Assembly: GCA_031271755.1 (NCBI GenBank)
Contig: JAISVB010000052.1
Span: 1 to 64,000 of the forward strand
Length of the DNA stretch: 64,000 nucleotides
Direction: 5' to 3'
Source: Culturomica sp.
Lineage (GTDB): Bacteria > Bacteroidota > Bacteroidia > Bacteroidales > Marinifilaceae
Shown: in pieces, positions 50,894-59,768 of the stretch
How the letters are laid out: every line of letters starts with the position of its first letter
How positions within the stretch are numbered: position 1 is the stretch's first letter
Made by a program: the position numbers and the translations under genes
The notes under the pieces: model-generated
The model's database searches: none
What the model saw: only the letters and a program-made list of their open reading frames with translations
Told to the model about the DNA's origin: nothing

Positions 50894-51952
50894 ATGAAAA
50901 AAATCTTGCTTATGACCATTGCATTCAGTGCATTGGTTTTTGCTTCCTGTTCAAAGGAAAGCGGTAAAGAAGCAGAAGGTGACGTTACCCAACTCACCGT
51001 TCGGCTGGCAGGTGTTCTGCCCGAAACCCGAATGACCGGAACTGCCGGACAAACGGGGCAGCTTAAACTCAACGACGGACAGATTTATATCGTCAATGCT
51101 GCGGGTTCGGTTCTCCAGAGCGTTGTATTGGATGTTGCTGCGGCAACGGGAGCGGGACAGGCTATTGCCACGCCGGTTCCTTCCGATTCGCGCGTCTACA
51201 TTCTGGGCAACGTTCCCAAGACGGTAAACACCGGTTCTCTGACCACTCTCGATCAGATCAAGTCGACAGCGGTGCTGATCTCCGCCTCCGACCAGAATGA
51301 CTACACCAAAGCGGCTTTGGCCAATGCAAGCGGCGACGCGGTTCCGCTCACGGTTTCCGGCACCACGGCTACGGTCATGGTAGAGATTTCTCCGCTTTAT
51401 TCGCGGATGGAGTTGAATCGGGTGGTAGGCGATTCGAGCATCGTTTCCTTCCGGGTGACAGGGGTTTTTGTGGACAGCTATTACTCTTCGTTTACGTTGG
51501 GAGGCGGTTCGGCAGGAGTGATTTGGACCCAGAGCCAGAAGAACGATTTTACGGGCAATATCGGTGATACCGGCGCCTGGAATTCGACGGGGACACCGCC
51601 CAATACTGTTGCAGTTCCGGCTACCGGACAGGTTTGGGCGTACCACATTGCCGCCGCCGACCTGCCGCGTTTTATTGTCCGTGTTGAAAACATTGTTTAC
51701 AACGACAGAAGCGGCACGCAGCATACCATGAGCGGCGTCTACTACGTGACGGTGACGGGCTATACGGGCGCTGCTCCGACCAAGTTTGAACGGGGCAAGA
51801 TCTACCAGATCCAATCGGTACAGATCCGCGCTCTTGCCAACAGCGGAGGCCCTGCCAACATCAGCACCCAACCCAACCCGACCAATGTGACCACCACCGT
51901 TCAAACGAAGGTGATCGACTGGGTAGCCACGCCACTGACACCGAAAACCTGA
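50894..51952 (+). CDS. Major fimbrillin (FimA/Mfa1-type fimbrial subunit lipoprotein)
   Basis: This 352-residue lipoprotein (MKKILLMTIAFSALVFASC, Cys 19) opens the fimbrial operon. The mature region has 'LTVRLAGVLPETRMTGTAGQ', in which Arg 46 is a likely Arg-protease maturation site as in Porphyromonas FimA. Then come 'DGQIYIVNAAGSVLQSVVL', 'VYILGNVP', 'VMVEISPLYSRMELNRVVGD' and 'PTKFERGKIYQIQSVQI'. The C-terminal 'TKVIDWVATPLTP' resembles the donor-strand end ('W..TPV.P') of other fimbrillins. In these type V pili the shaft assembles on the surface by strand exchange after lipoprotein export and proteolysis. First position and the strong downstream hairpins fit the most abundant subunit. Confidence 0.85.
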   Translation: MKKILLMTIAFSALVFASCSKESGKEAEGDVTQLTVRLAGVLPETRMTGTAGQTGQLKLNDGQIYIVNAAGSVLQSVVLDVAAATGAGQAIATPVPSDSRVYILGNVPKTVNTGSLTTLDQIKSTAVLISASDQNDYTKAALANASGDAVPLTVSGTTATVMVEISPLYSRMELNRVVGDSSIVSFRVTGVFVDSYYSSFTLGGGSAGVIWTQSQKNDFTGNIGDTGAWNSTGTPPNTVAVPATGQVWAYHIAAADLPRFIVRVENIVYNDRSGTQHTMSGVYYVTVTGYTGAAPTKFERGKIYQIQSVQIRALANSGGPANISTQPNPTNVTTTVQTKVIDWVATPLTPKT

Positions 51953-51981
51953 TCCGGTTTTCTCTCCAAATGCCAGCCATT

Positions 51982-52091
51982 CCGGACACCCATGCGTTAT
52001 GTCCGGCGCATACATTGCTATGTGTCCCGCTTCGCGGCGGGAATGGCACAAAGTGCTCCGGAACCTGCGGTCGACGCTTGCGCCGAAGCAC
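51982..52091 (+). promoter_or_regulatory. Three stem-loops between fimbrillin and anchor genes
   Basis: The 166-base gap holds three hairpins: CCGGACA (51982-51988)/TGTCCGG (52000-52006); CCCGC (52026-52030)/GCGGG (52037-52041); and GTGCT-n-CGG (52053-52061) with CCG-n-AGCAC (52083-52091), one mismatch. None has a T run, so they more likely act as RNA stabilisers or partial attenuators than as strong terminators. Confidence 0.6.
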
Positions 52092-52118
52092 CAACAAGTA
52101 ACATAAAGGATATAGGAT

Positions 52119-53168
52119 ATGTCGAATAGAATTTTATTGTTTCTGCTGGCCGCCCTTCTGTTCATGGGCGCCTGCATCAGGGAGCATACGGACCCCTGTG
52201 TGGTATCGGGCCCCCGGCTTCTCTTCAGTTACACTTGGGACGGATTGCATGAAGACGATCTGGCTTCGCGGGTACAGGATATGCGCGTATATGTGTTCGA
52301 CCAGTCTACCGGTCTTTTGGCCGCTATTTTGCCTGTCAACGCCGCAGATGTAGCCCGGGGTTATATAAACGCCCCGCTTCCCGACGGAGTGTACACAATG
52401 GTGGTATGGGCAGGCAGCAGCAACAACCTGCTTGCCGGCGGATTCAAAGACGCCCAGGCTTCCGGTACGAATCCGGACGGGTATGCTTCCCCGGCGACGG
52501 TGGGCGTTACCACGCTTACCGATTTCCGGATGATGCTGGCTTACAACACGCTTTCGGGCGATACCATCAGCCAGATCACACCGCAGACAGTGAAGTTCGA
52601 CAACCTCTTTTTCGGCATTGCACGCGATGTGGTGATCAGCGGCGGAACGGGACAGGAAATCCGTTTTGACATGACCAAAAGCAGTTCGCGGATCCGGTTC
52701 CGGATCGTCGGGATACAGTACCTGAACGGGGTGAATGGCCCCTCTTCACGCGCTGCGGATTCGCTGAATATCTTCTTGGTAGGGCGCAACGGTATTCTGA
52801 CAGCAGACAACAGCGTGGACGGGAATGCCCAAAAGATGCGTTACAATCCCTACGTCCGGCTGTTGGATACAAATACGCTGGAGGTCGATATCCAAACACT
52901 CCGGCTGGTGATAGGCCAGAGCATGCTGCTTTACATCCAATCCCTTTACGGCGCCAATCTGATCCCGCCCATTGATGTGATGCAGACGATCCTCCAGGTG
53001 AAAGATAATCAAGGCAACGCACGCTATAAGAACCAGCAGGAGATCGACCGGGAGGAGGAATTCCTGATCCAGATCGTGATCGAGCCTAACCTGAGTCTAC
53101 GGGTGACGGTCAATGGCTTCCGGACAGAAGTGCTGTATCCCAAAATCATTGTCGAACCGGGACAATAA
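52119..53168 (+). CDS. FimB/Mfa2-family fimbrial anchor lipoprotein
   Basis: This 349-residue lipoprotein (MSNRILLFLLAALLFMGAC, Cys 19) has the anchor-subunit N-terminus: 'REHTDPCVVSGPRLLFSYTW' and 'RVQDMRVYVFDQSTGLLAAI', matching the D.C......L.F.Y...V...VFD pattern of Mfa2/FimB. Further family features are 'LPDGVYTMVVWAGSSNNLL', 'FDNLFFGIARDVVISGGTGQ', 'SSSRIRFRIVGIQYL' and the C-terminal 'EEFLIQIVIEPNLSLRVTVN'. Mfa2/FimB proteins stay lipid-anchored, end the fimbria and limit its length (family knowledge). It follows the major fimbrillin and precedes the two giant tip-like subunits. Confidence 0.85.
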   Translation: MSNRILLFLLAALLFMGACIREHTDPCVVSGPRLLFSYTWDGLHEDDLASRVQDMRVYVFDQSTGLLAAILPVNAADVARGYINAPLPDGVYTMVVWAGSSNNLLAGGFKDAQASGTNPDGYASPATVGVTTLTDFRMMLAYNTLSGDTISQITPQTVKFDNLFFGIARDVVISGGTGQEIRFDMTKSSSRIRFRIVGIQYLNGVNGPSSRAADSLNIFLVGRNGILTADNSVDGNAQKMRYNPYVRLLDTNTLEVDIQTLRLVIGQSMLLYIQSLYGANLIPPIDVMQTILQVKDNQGNARYKNQQEIDREEEFLIQIVIEPNLSLRVTVNGFRTEVLYPKIIVEPGQ

Positions 53169-53210
53169 GTTTTTGTATCTGAAAAACTAACAAACTAAAT
53201 TTATAGCATC

Positions 53211-56200
53211 ATGAAACGGATGATTCATACACTACTTGTTGCATGCGTCCTGCTGTCGATTTTTTCCTGCAGCCGGGACGATCGTTGGGGAGACGAAGAC
53301 CCCGATGCAACAGGCGGGGCGAAAATTTTTCTGGAACTCGTCACCCCGGCCACTTTCTCCCCGGAGCCAAGGAGCCGCGCTCTGGATTTTGCGGCGGAGA
53401 ACACGATAGACAACATTTACGTGCTGGTTTTCAATGAAAGCAACAACCTGACCAACATCAAGCCGGGTGTGGACGCGGTCGGCGGTCCCGACCCCGCCTA
53501 CAACCAAGGCAACCTGTACAGCGGAGTGGGTACATTTTCCATAACGCTCCCGCCGAGCATGGGGGCTCACACCAGTAAACTCGTGGTGCTGGCCAATGCC
53601 GCTTCGATCCTGCGCGCCACCATCGGTACCGACAGCACATCGCGGTACATGGGCCGCCCGTATGCAGAGGTAATCGCCGCCGTGCAGGACAGTATCACCG
53701 GAGCGATGTACACGTCGGGCGGGCGTATCCCCATGTGGGGTGAGACGCCGCAGATGGCGATCGTAAACGGTAACAACGACCAAATAGTCGAACTGATCCG
53801 CGCCATCGCCCGCATCGACGTAGGCGTGGGACAGATAAGTTTCAACAACACCACTAAGACCTACTCCTGGAACGGCAGGGATGAAACAGGAGCCATTATT
53901 CCGTTCCAAATCACAAGTGTCTGCGTCGCTCGCCCCAACAACCGCTATGCCGTTGTGTCCGACCCAGCCAATCACAGCCCAAGTTACGCAATAGCTCCGA
54001 CCGTTCCGGCAGGAACGGCCAAGTTTTCGCTGGCCGACTCCAAGAGCAAATTCACCTTCAATGCGGTGGGCGGAGCCGTCACGCAGAACATCTACATTCC
54101 CGAATCCGACATCCGGATGAACGGCCTCCTGTCGGGCGACGCCAACCATACCAACCGCATGGCCATTGTGGTCGGCGGGAATTACAACGGAAGTTCAACA
54201 ACGACTTACTACCGCTTCGATTTCGCAGGCTCCAGCGGTGGTCTGATGAACGTCCTGCGCGACCACCTCTATCAGTTCAACATCGCAGCCATCAGCGGTC
54301 CCGGATTCCCCACGGTAGACGAGGCCTACAATTCGCTGACCACAAATATAACCGTCAACGTACTGGCGTGGAACCAGACCAACATGGGCAATATCGTCAT
54401 CGACGGCACCAATATTCTCTCCGTATCGACCGACACGGTACGCCTCTTCGGAAACGAGTACAACGCCCCCTCTCCACTCCGGGACAACGTTGTGTCGGTC
54501 TACACAAACGTTTCGACAGGCTGGACGCTTGACCGGATCGTCGACAACAACAACCAGCCGGTGACATGGGCCACCATAGATCCCACCAGGAACATCCAGA
54601 GCGTAAAGGGCGATGTAACGATCAAAGTTACGCAGAATACCACGAACACCGCGCGCACGGCACAGATCTGGTTCGCCGCCGGACGGCTGCGCTACCGCGT
54701 CATCGTCATCCAGAGCACTGAACCGGCCAGCGGAATGCAGATTGTGAACAGCGCCAACCAGCCTGTCCAGCAGTTGATCTTCTCCGCTCCTGCAGGCACT
54801 GCCCCCACCCCCCAGTCGTTCACGGTGAACTGGATCCCGGCGACCAATCCCGTGACCGTAATGGCCACTCAGTTGGGAATGTTCGAGTTCCCCAATCCGG
54901 GAGGCAATCCGGCCTATCAGGACAACGCACCCTACCATGGCCAGTCGGTACAACCCGGCAATGGCACCTTCACCTACACGGTCACTCCGCCTGCACTGAC
55001 GCTCCAGGAAATACAAACCAACCCATTCATCAGAAAAGAGTCGCGGTTCGACTTCTCGGTCTATAACGGATTCACCACGCTGACGCGCAGCATCATCCTG
55101 ACACAGATCAGTCCGGCGCTGGTTGTTGAGCCGAATCCGTGGGTAGCCCCCTATTTTCCGATGGGAGGTATCTATCATTACAATGTGCGCTCGAACGTGC
55201 CCTGGAGGATCAGCAATATCACCGAGAACCCGCGCATCGCAAACACGGCGCTGATAGCTCCCCATACGGGGCTCGACAATGTCTATATCGGTGCTACCGG
55301 AACCCCGAGTTACACTCCGGGCAGCGGTTACCGCGAGCAGCTTACCACCAACAACAATGTAAGGGGAAATTCGGGCTATGCGGATGTAACCTACTCGGCC
55401 GCCACGGCAGGGCAGTTCCCCGATGTTATACGGAGGCTCTATTTCCCTGCTGCACCGTTCGTGATCTACGGCATCTCTTCAATGCCTTCGGGCAACGCCA
55501 ATAACTGGAATTATTACAGCGGCAACAACGGCACGCCCACCGGGCCTGCGGCGACCAACGACATCCATACGATGGCTATCACCGCCGCCAACTACGGCAC
55601 CAATTTGAACCCGACTCCCGTCACGGCAACCTCGATTCCATCCAGTACGGTGTTCGTACCGCCGATTCTGGTGCGCGGTTTCCAGAACAACAACGCCTCC
55701 GTGGTCACCACGCAGCACATCAACGACGCGATAGCGACGAATCCCGACATGCTCGTCATATCGGGTTCCTCAACCTTTGGCCGGGATGTAGCCGACCTGA
55801 TCAGGGATAATTTCCTGCAAAAAAACAAACCGGTGTTACTGTGCAACGAAGATGTTAATACAATGGTTGCGATGTTTCAATCCTTAGGTGCTGCCAACTT
55901 AGCCCCCGGCTCCATGTACTGGAACACCGGCGGTGGTTCCAACGGCAATGCGCCGGTATATTGGTTCTACAATACCGATGACCCGATACTTAACGGGCCG
56001 TTCATGACCTCAAATGGAAGCCCTCTGAGAGGCAACGCTTACTGGGGGCAGGACGGCAACGGTTCGTCACCATTCTGGTTTACGGATGCCAGCACCATCA
56101 TCTCTTACTCCAATGCAGAGAACCAGTCAGGCAGCACCGACGGCACCCCAACCGGTCTGCCGTCCGGATCCACCATGGGGAATGCGACCACCGCCTGGCG

Positions 56201-56420
56201 TTATACGAGATGCCCGTTGATCGTCGTCACCGACGGCGGATTCCTGGCCTCTTACAACCAAAGTGCGACCAATCAGGCACCTTCGCGCGTGAACAATACC
56301 ACCAAATACCCCGGTTATGCAGGCGGTTATGGCGGCGGCAGCACCAAGAGAGATGTCTACAACGCGGTATTCGTGGCCAATGTCACGGCGTGGGCTATTC
56401 AGCGCCGCACTACTCAATAA
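53211..56420 (+). CDS. Giant fimbrial tip-like lipoprotein (paralogue 1)
   Basis: This 1069-residue lipoprotein (MKRMIHTLLVACVLLSIFSC, Cys 20) shows an N-terminal fimbrillin-like half: 'SRALDFAAENTIDNIYVLVF' (Arg 56 a likely maturation site), 'SKLVVLANAASILRATIG', 'RIPMWGETPQMAIV', 'IVELIRAIARIDVGVGQISF' and 'MAIVVGGNYNGSSTTTYYRF'. The middle has BACON/Ig-like modules with 'TRSIILTQISPALVVEPNP'. The last 250 residues form an alpha/beta domain I cannot assign: 'NPDMLVISGSSTFGRDVADL', 'LQKNKPVLLCNEDVNTMVAM', 'CPLIVVTDGGFLASYN' and 'YPGYAGGYGGGSTKRDVYNA'. By position and size it is probably a tip adhesin (compare P. gingivalis Mfa5). Confidence 0.75.
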   Translation: MKRMIHTLLVACVLLSIFSCSRDDRWGDEDPDATGGAKIFLELVTPATFSPEPRSRALDFAAENTIDNIYVLVFNESNNLTNIKPGVDAVGGPDPAYNQGNLYSGVGTFSITLPPSMGAHTSKLVVLANAASILRATIGTDSTSRYMGRPYAEVIAAVQDSITGAMYTSGGRIPMWGETPQMAIVNGNNDQIVELIRAIARIDVGVGQISFNNTTKTYSWNGRDETGAIIPFQITSVCVARPNNRYAVVSDPANHSPSYAIAPTVPAGTAKFSLADSKSKFTFNAVGGAVTQNIYIPESDIRMNGLLSGDANHTNRMAIVVGGNYNGSSTTTYYRFDFAGSSGGLMNVLRDHLYQFNIAAISGPGFPTVDEAYNSLTTNITVNVLAWNQTNMGNIVIDGTNILSVSTDTVRLFGNEYNAPSPLRDNVVSVYTNVSTGWTLDRIVDNNNQPVTWATIDPTRNIQSVKGDVTIKVTQNTTNTARTAQIWFAAGRLRYRVIVIQSTEPASGMQIVNSANQPVQQLIFSAPAGTAPTPQSFTVNWIPATNPVTVMATQLGMFEFPNPGGNPAYQDNAPYHGQSVQPGNGTFTYTVTPPALTLQEIQTNPFIRKESRFDFSVYNGFTTLTRSIILTQISPALVVEPNPWVAPYFPMGGIYHYNVRSNVPWRISNITENPRIANTALIAPHTGLDNVYIGATGTPSYTPGSGYREQLTTNNNVRGNSGYADVTYSAATAGQFPDVIRRLYFPAAPFVIYGISSMPSGNANNWNYYSGNNGTPTGPAATNDIHTMAITAANYGTNLNPTPVTATSIPSSTVFVPPILVRGFQNNNASVVTTQHINDAIATNPDMLVISGSSTFGRDVADLIRDNFLQKNKPVLLCNEDVNTMVAMFQSLGAANLAPGSMYWNTGGGSNGNAPVYWFYNTDDPILNGPFMTSNGSPLRGNAYWGQDGNGSSPFWFTDASTIISYSNAENQSGSTDGTPTGLPSGSTMGNATTAWRYTRCPLIVVTDGGFLASYNQSATNQAPSRVNNTTKYPGYAGGYGGGSTKRDVYNAVFVANVTAWAIQRRTTQ

Positions 56421-56442
56421 GCTGATTGTAAAAAAATAGGAT

Positions 56443-59400
56443 ATGAAAAAGATTGTTTATACACTGCTCATGCCGGCTCTTCTGATCTCGGCCTTCTCCT
56501 GTCGCAGCGACTGGGAGGAGGCGGGAGGAGCCGATCCCAGTGCGGAAGATACCGAGGTGCTCCTGTCGCTGAAACTCCCCGAAGAACTTACTTCGGCGGC
56601 GACGCGCGCATTGGATTTCGCATCGGAGAACACCATCGACAACGTCTATGTGCTGGTGTTCAACCAGGCCAACAACCTGACTGACATCAAACCGGGTATG
56701 AATTTGCTACCCTCTTCGGGACCCGATCCGAATTATAATCCGGGCAATACGTACAGCGGAAACTACAGATTTACGGTGACGCTTCCACCGGCCACGGGAA
56801 GCAATACCGTGCGACTGGTTGTGCTGGCCAACTCGGCGGCCATTCTCGGCGCTACGATCGGCACGAACAACTCCTCCTCGGCGATAGGACAATCCTACGA
56901 TGCGGTCATAGCCCGTATCTTTGACAACATCTCCTCACAAATGTATCCGGGAACAGCCACCGGGCGCATGCCGATGTGGGGCGAAACTGCGCAGATCAAT
57001 GTCGCGCCCGGCAACAACAGCCGGCTGATCGAACTGATACGCGCCGCCGCACGCATCGACGTGGGCGTGGGACAGATGAGTTGGAACAGCACCGGTAAGA
57101 CCTATGCGTGGAACGGCAACAACGCATCGGGCACCCCCATCCCGTTCCGTCTGACGAGCGTCACCATTGTTCACCCCAACAACCGCTATGCAGTCATACC
57201 CGCGGCGGCCAATCATACGGGCAGAACCATCACCGCCCCGACAATCCCGGCAGGTACGGCGCCCTTCTCGCTGACCGATTCAAAAACCAACTTCACGTTC
57301 AACACCACGACCGGCTACATCAGTTACACCATGTACACCCCCGAAGCCGACATACGGATGGGCGCATCGGGCACTCCGGGCGATACCAACCACACCAGGC
57401 GCATGGCGATCGTGGTCGGCGGAAACTACAACAACAGCGCGACGACGACTTATTACCGTCTCGATTTCGCCAACAACGGCAACCTGATCAATGTGCTCCG
57501 CAACAACCTCTACCAGTTCAGCATCATGAGTGCAACCGGCCCCGGATTCACGTCCGTCGACGACGCATACAGTTCTGCCTCGATGAATATGACCGCACAA
57601 GTGACAGATTGGAACCAGAGCAGCATGAAAACCGTCGTGTTCGACGGCACCCATACCCTCGCCGTCACGCGCGATTCGATCAAACTGTACAGCAATGAAT
57701 ACACCGCCATCTCCCCGATCAGGGACAACGAGGAGATCGTCTATACCGACGTTCCGGCAGGGTGGACGGTCGACCGCATTGTCGATGCAAACAACCAGCC
57801 GGTGACGTGGGCCAGGGTGAGCCCCACCACAGGGCCTGCCAATACAAGGACCAGCATGAGGGTGAGCGTCGACCAGAACAGCACGGGTAACGCCCGCTCT
57901 GCTCAACTCTGGTTTGCTGCAGGAGGACTGCGGTATATGGCTGTTATTTACCAGAGCAACCAGCCGGCCATCGACTTGCGTATACGGCGGACAGTGAACG
58001 GAGCCCTGCAGAATGTTTCGCAGTTGATTTTTTATACTCCGGCAGGTTCCGCACCGGGTACCGCACCCGCTCCACAAACGTTCACGGTGGATTGGTTACC
58101 GGCGACCAATCCGGTAACCGTAACGGCTAACCAGACTTCGCAATATGAATTCCCGAACCCCGGCAGCAATCCTCCCGTGGATGACGGCGCACCCTCCAAT
58201 GGCGAGATACTTTCATCGAACGGCTCCACCTCCTATACCGTCGCTCCTCCGGCATTTAAAGACGAAGAATTAGCCGCTACCCCGTTCATCAAAAAAGAGT
58301 CGCGGTTCGATTTTACGGTGGGCAACGGTTTCAGCACGCTCACGCGCAGTATTACCCTGACGCAGATCAATCCGACATTGCTCATCGAACCGAATCCGTG
58401 GCTGGCGCCTTATTTCCCGATGGGAGGCAGCTATCAGTACAATGTGCGAAGCAACATGAATTGGCAGATCAGCGCGTGGGCAACGGTTTTTTCGCGCACA
58501 GGAGCCGTATTAATGACCAATACCAGAGCGACCGACAACGTGTATGTGGGCGCCACCGGAACTCCCAATTACACCCCGGGAGGCGGCTACCGCGAACAGC
58601 TTACCACCAACAACCAGGCAAGAGGCAACTGGGGATACGGCGATATCACCTATTCGAGTACCGACAATCCGAGAGCTTTCAGCCCCGTGACCCGGCGCCT
58701 GTTTTTTCCGGCCGCTCCGTTCGTGATATACGGTATCTGCGGAATGAATAACAGCACCGCCAGTGTTTACAACATTTTCAGCGGCACGACCGGATCAACG
58801 AGCAATACACCCACTGCAGGCAACGACATGCACACGATGACCATCACCGCCGCCAACTATGGCACGAATGTGAGTCCCATGCCCATTACGGCAACCTCGA
58901 CTCCTTCCAGTACAGTATTTGTGCCGACCATCCAGATGCGTGGCTACAACAACAGTTCCACAACATCGATCACCACACAGCAGATCAACGATGCCGTAGC
59001 CGCAGGCGCGGATATGCTCGTCATTTCGGGCGGAACGACCTTCGACAGATCGGTGGCCGACGCGATCAACACCAATTTCTTGCAGCGAAACAAGCCGGTA
59101 CTGATTTACACGGAATACCCCGATAATATTGTTCAACTGTTTCTCTCATTGCGTGACGGCACCCGCACTCTCGCCTCCGGTGACAATATGAACTGGTCGG
59201 ACGGTGCTCTGAACGGCAATGCGCCGGTTTATCAGTTCCTCAACACCAACGATCCGATACTTAATGGCCCGTTTTACACCTCCGGAACCACCGGCCTGCA
59301 AAATAGCTACTGGGGCTGCGACGGCGGCGGTTCGCTGGCTTTCTGGTTCACAAATCAAAGCAGTATTATCCCTTATTCCAACTCAAATAACCAGTCGGGC

Positions 59401-59676
59401 AGCAACACGGGATTTCCTTCCGGTTATGATCCGAATACCGGATATACCTGTTTCCGGTTTAATGCCGTGCCGCTGATCTTTGCCGGAGATGGCGGTCACT
59501 TGGGTGCGTATGACTTTAGCTCCACCACCTCCTCTCCCTCCCGTCCCGCCGGCAACACCCATTATCCGGGCTACGCGGGCGGTTATGGCGGCGGAAATAC
59601 CAAGCGGGATTGCTACAATTCGGTCTTCACGGCCAACGTCATCGCCTGGGCCATCATGCGCCGCACCACGCAATAA
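56443..59676 (+). CDS. Giant fimbrial tip-like lipoprotein (paralogue 2)
   Basis: This 1077-residue lipoprotein (MKKIVYTLLMPALLISAFSC, Cys 20) starts 22 bases after its paralogue and aligns with it end to end. In one 51-residue stretch (from RFDF to NVRSN) 40 residues are identical. It keeps the maturation motif 'TRALDFASENTIDNVYVLVF' (Arg 55), 'GRMPMWGETAQINV', 'LIRAAARIDVGVGQMSW', 'TRSITLTQINPTLLIEPNPW', and the C-terminal domain 'GADMLVISGGTTFDRSVADA', 'LQRNKPVLIYTEYPDNIVQL', 'VPLIFAGDGGHLGAYDFSST', 'YPGYAGGYGGGNTKRDCYNS'. The C-terminal part and middle differ most. Probable alternative or second tip subunit; function not demonstrated. Confidence 0.75.
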   Translation: MKKIVYTLLMPALLISAFSCRSDWEEAGGADPSAEDTEVLLSLKLPEELTSAATRALDFASENTIDNVYVLVFNQANNLTDIKPGMNLLPSSGPDPNYNPGNTYSGNYRFTVTLPPATGSNTVRLVVLANSAAILGATIGTNNSSSAIGQSYDAVIARIFDNISSQMYPGTATGRMPMWGETAQINVAPGNNSRLIELIRAAARIDVGVGQMSWNSTGKTYAWNGNNASGTPIPFRLTSVTIVHPNNRYAVIPAAANHTGRTITAPTIPAGTAPFSLTDSKTNFTFNTTTGYISYTMYTPEADIRMGASGTPGDTNHTRRMAIVVGGNYNNSATTTYYRLDFANNGNLINVLRNNLYQFSIMSATGPGFTSVDDAYSSASMNMTAQVTDWNQSSMKTVVFDGTHTLAVTRDSIKLYSNEYTAISPIRDNEEIVYTDVPAGWTVDRIVDANNQPVTWARVSPTTGPANTRTSMRVSVDQNSTGNARSAQLWFAAGGLRYMAVIYQSNQPAIDLRIRRTVNGALQNVSQLIFYTPAGSAPGTAPAPQTFTVDWLPATNPVTVTANQTSQYEFPNPGSNPPVDDGAPSNGEILSSNGSTSYTVAPPAFKDEELAATPFIKKESRFDFTVGNGFSTLTRSITLTQINPTLLIEPNPWLAPYFPMGGSYQYNVRSNMNWQISAWATVFSRTGAVLMTNTRATDNVYVGATGTPNYTPGGGYREQLTTNNQARGNWGYGDITYSSTDNPRAFSPVTRRLFFPAAPFVIYGICGMNNSTASVYNIFSGTTGSTSNTPTAGNDMHTMTITAANYGTNVSPMPITATSTPSSTVFVPTIQMRGYNNSSTTSITTQQINDAVAAGADMLVISGGTTFDRSVADAINTNFLQRNKPVLIYTEYPDNIVQLFLSLRDGTRTLASGDNMNWSDGALNGNAPVYQFLNTNDPILNGPFYTSGTTGLQNSYWGCDGGGSLAFWFTNQSSIIPYSNSNNQSGSNTGFPSGYDPNTGYTCFRFNAVPLIFAGDGGHLGAYDFSSTTSSPSRPAGNTHYPGYAGGYGGGNTKRDCYNSVFTANVIAWAIMRRTTQ

Positions 59677-59712
59677 CCGGCCGGGAACGGCGGTATACGC
59701 TAAGAGCAAAAG

Positions 59713-59744
59713 AGCAGCCCGACTTGACGCCGGGCTGCTTTTTT
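59713..59744 (+). terminator. Intrinsic terminator of the fimbrial operon
   Basis: Stem AGCAGCCCG (59713-59721) / CGGGCTGCT (59731-59739), 9-base loop, followed by TTTTT. It lies 36 bases after the second giant gene and between convergent operons; a short upstream A run may let it serve both directions. Confidence 0.92.
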
Positions 59745-59768
59745 ATGCGGTCGCTTTAAAAAAGAGGG

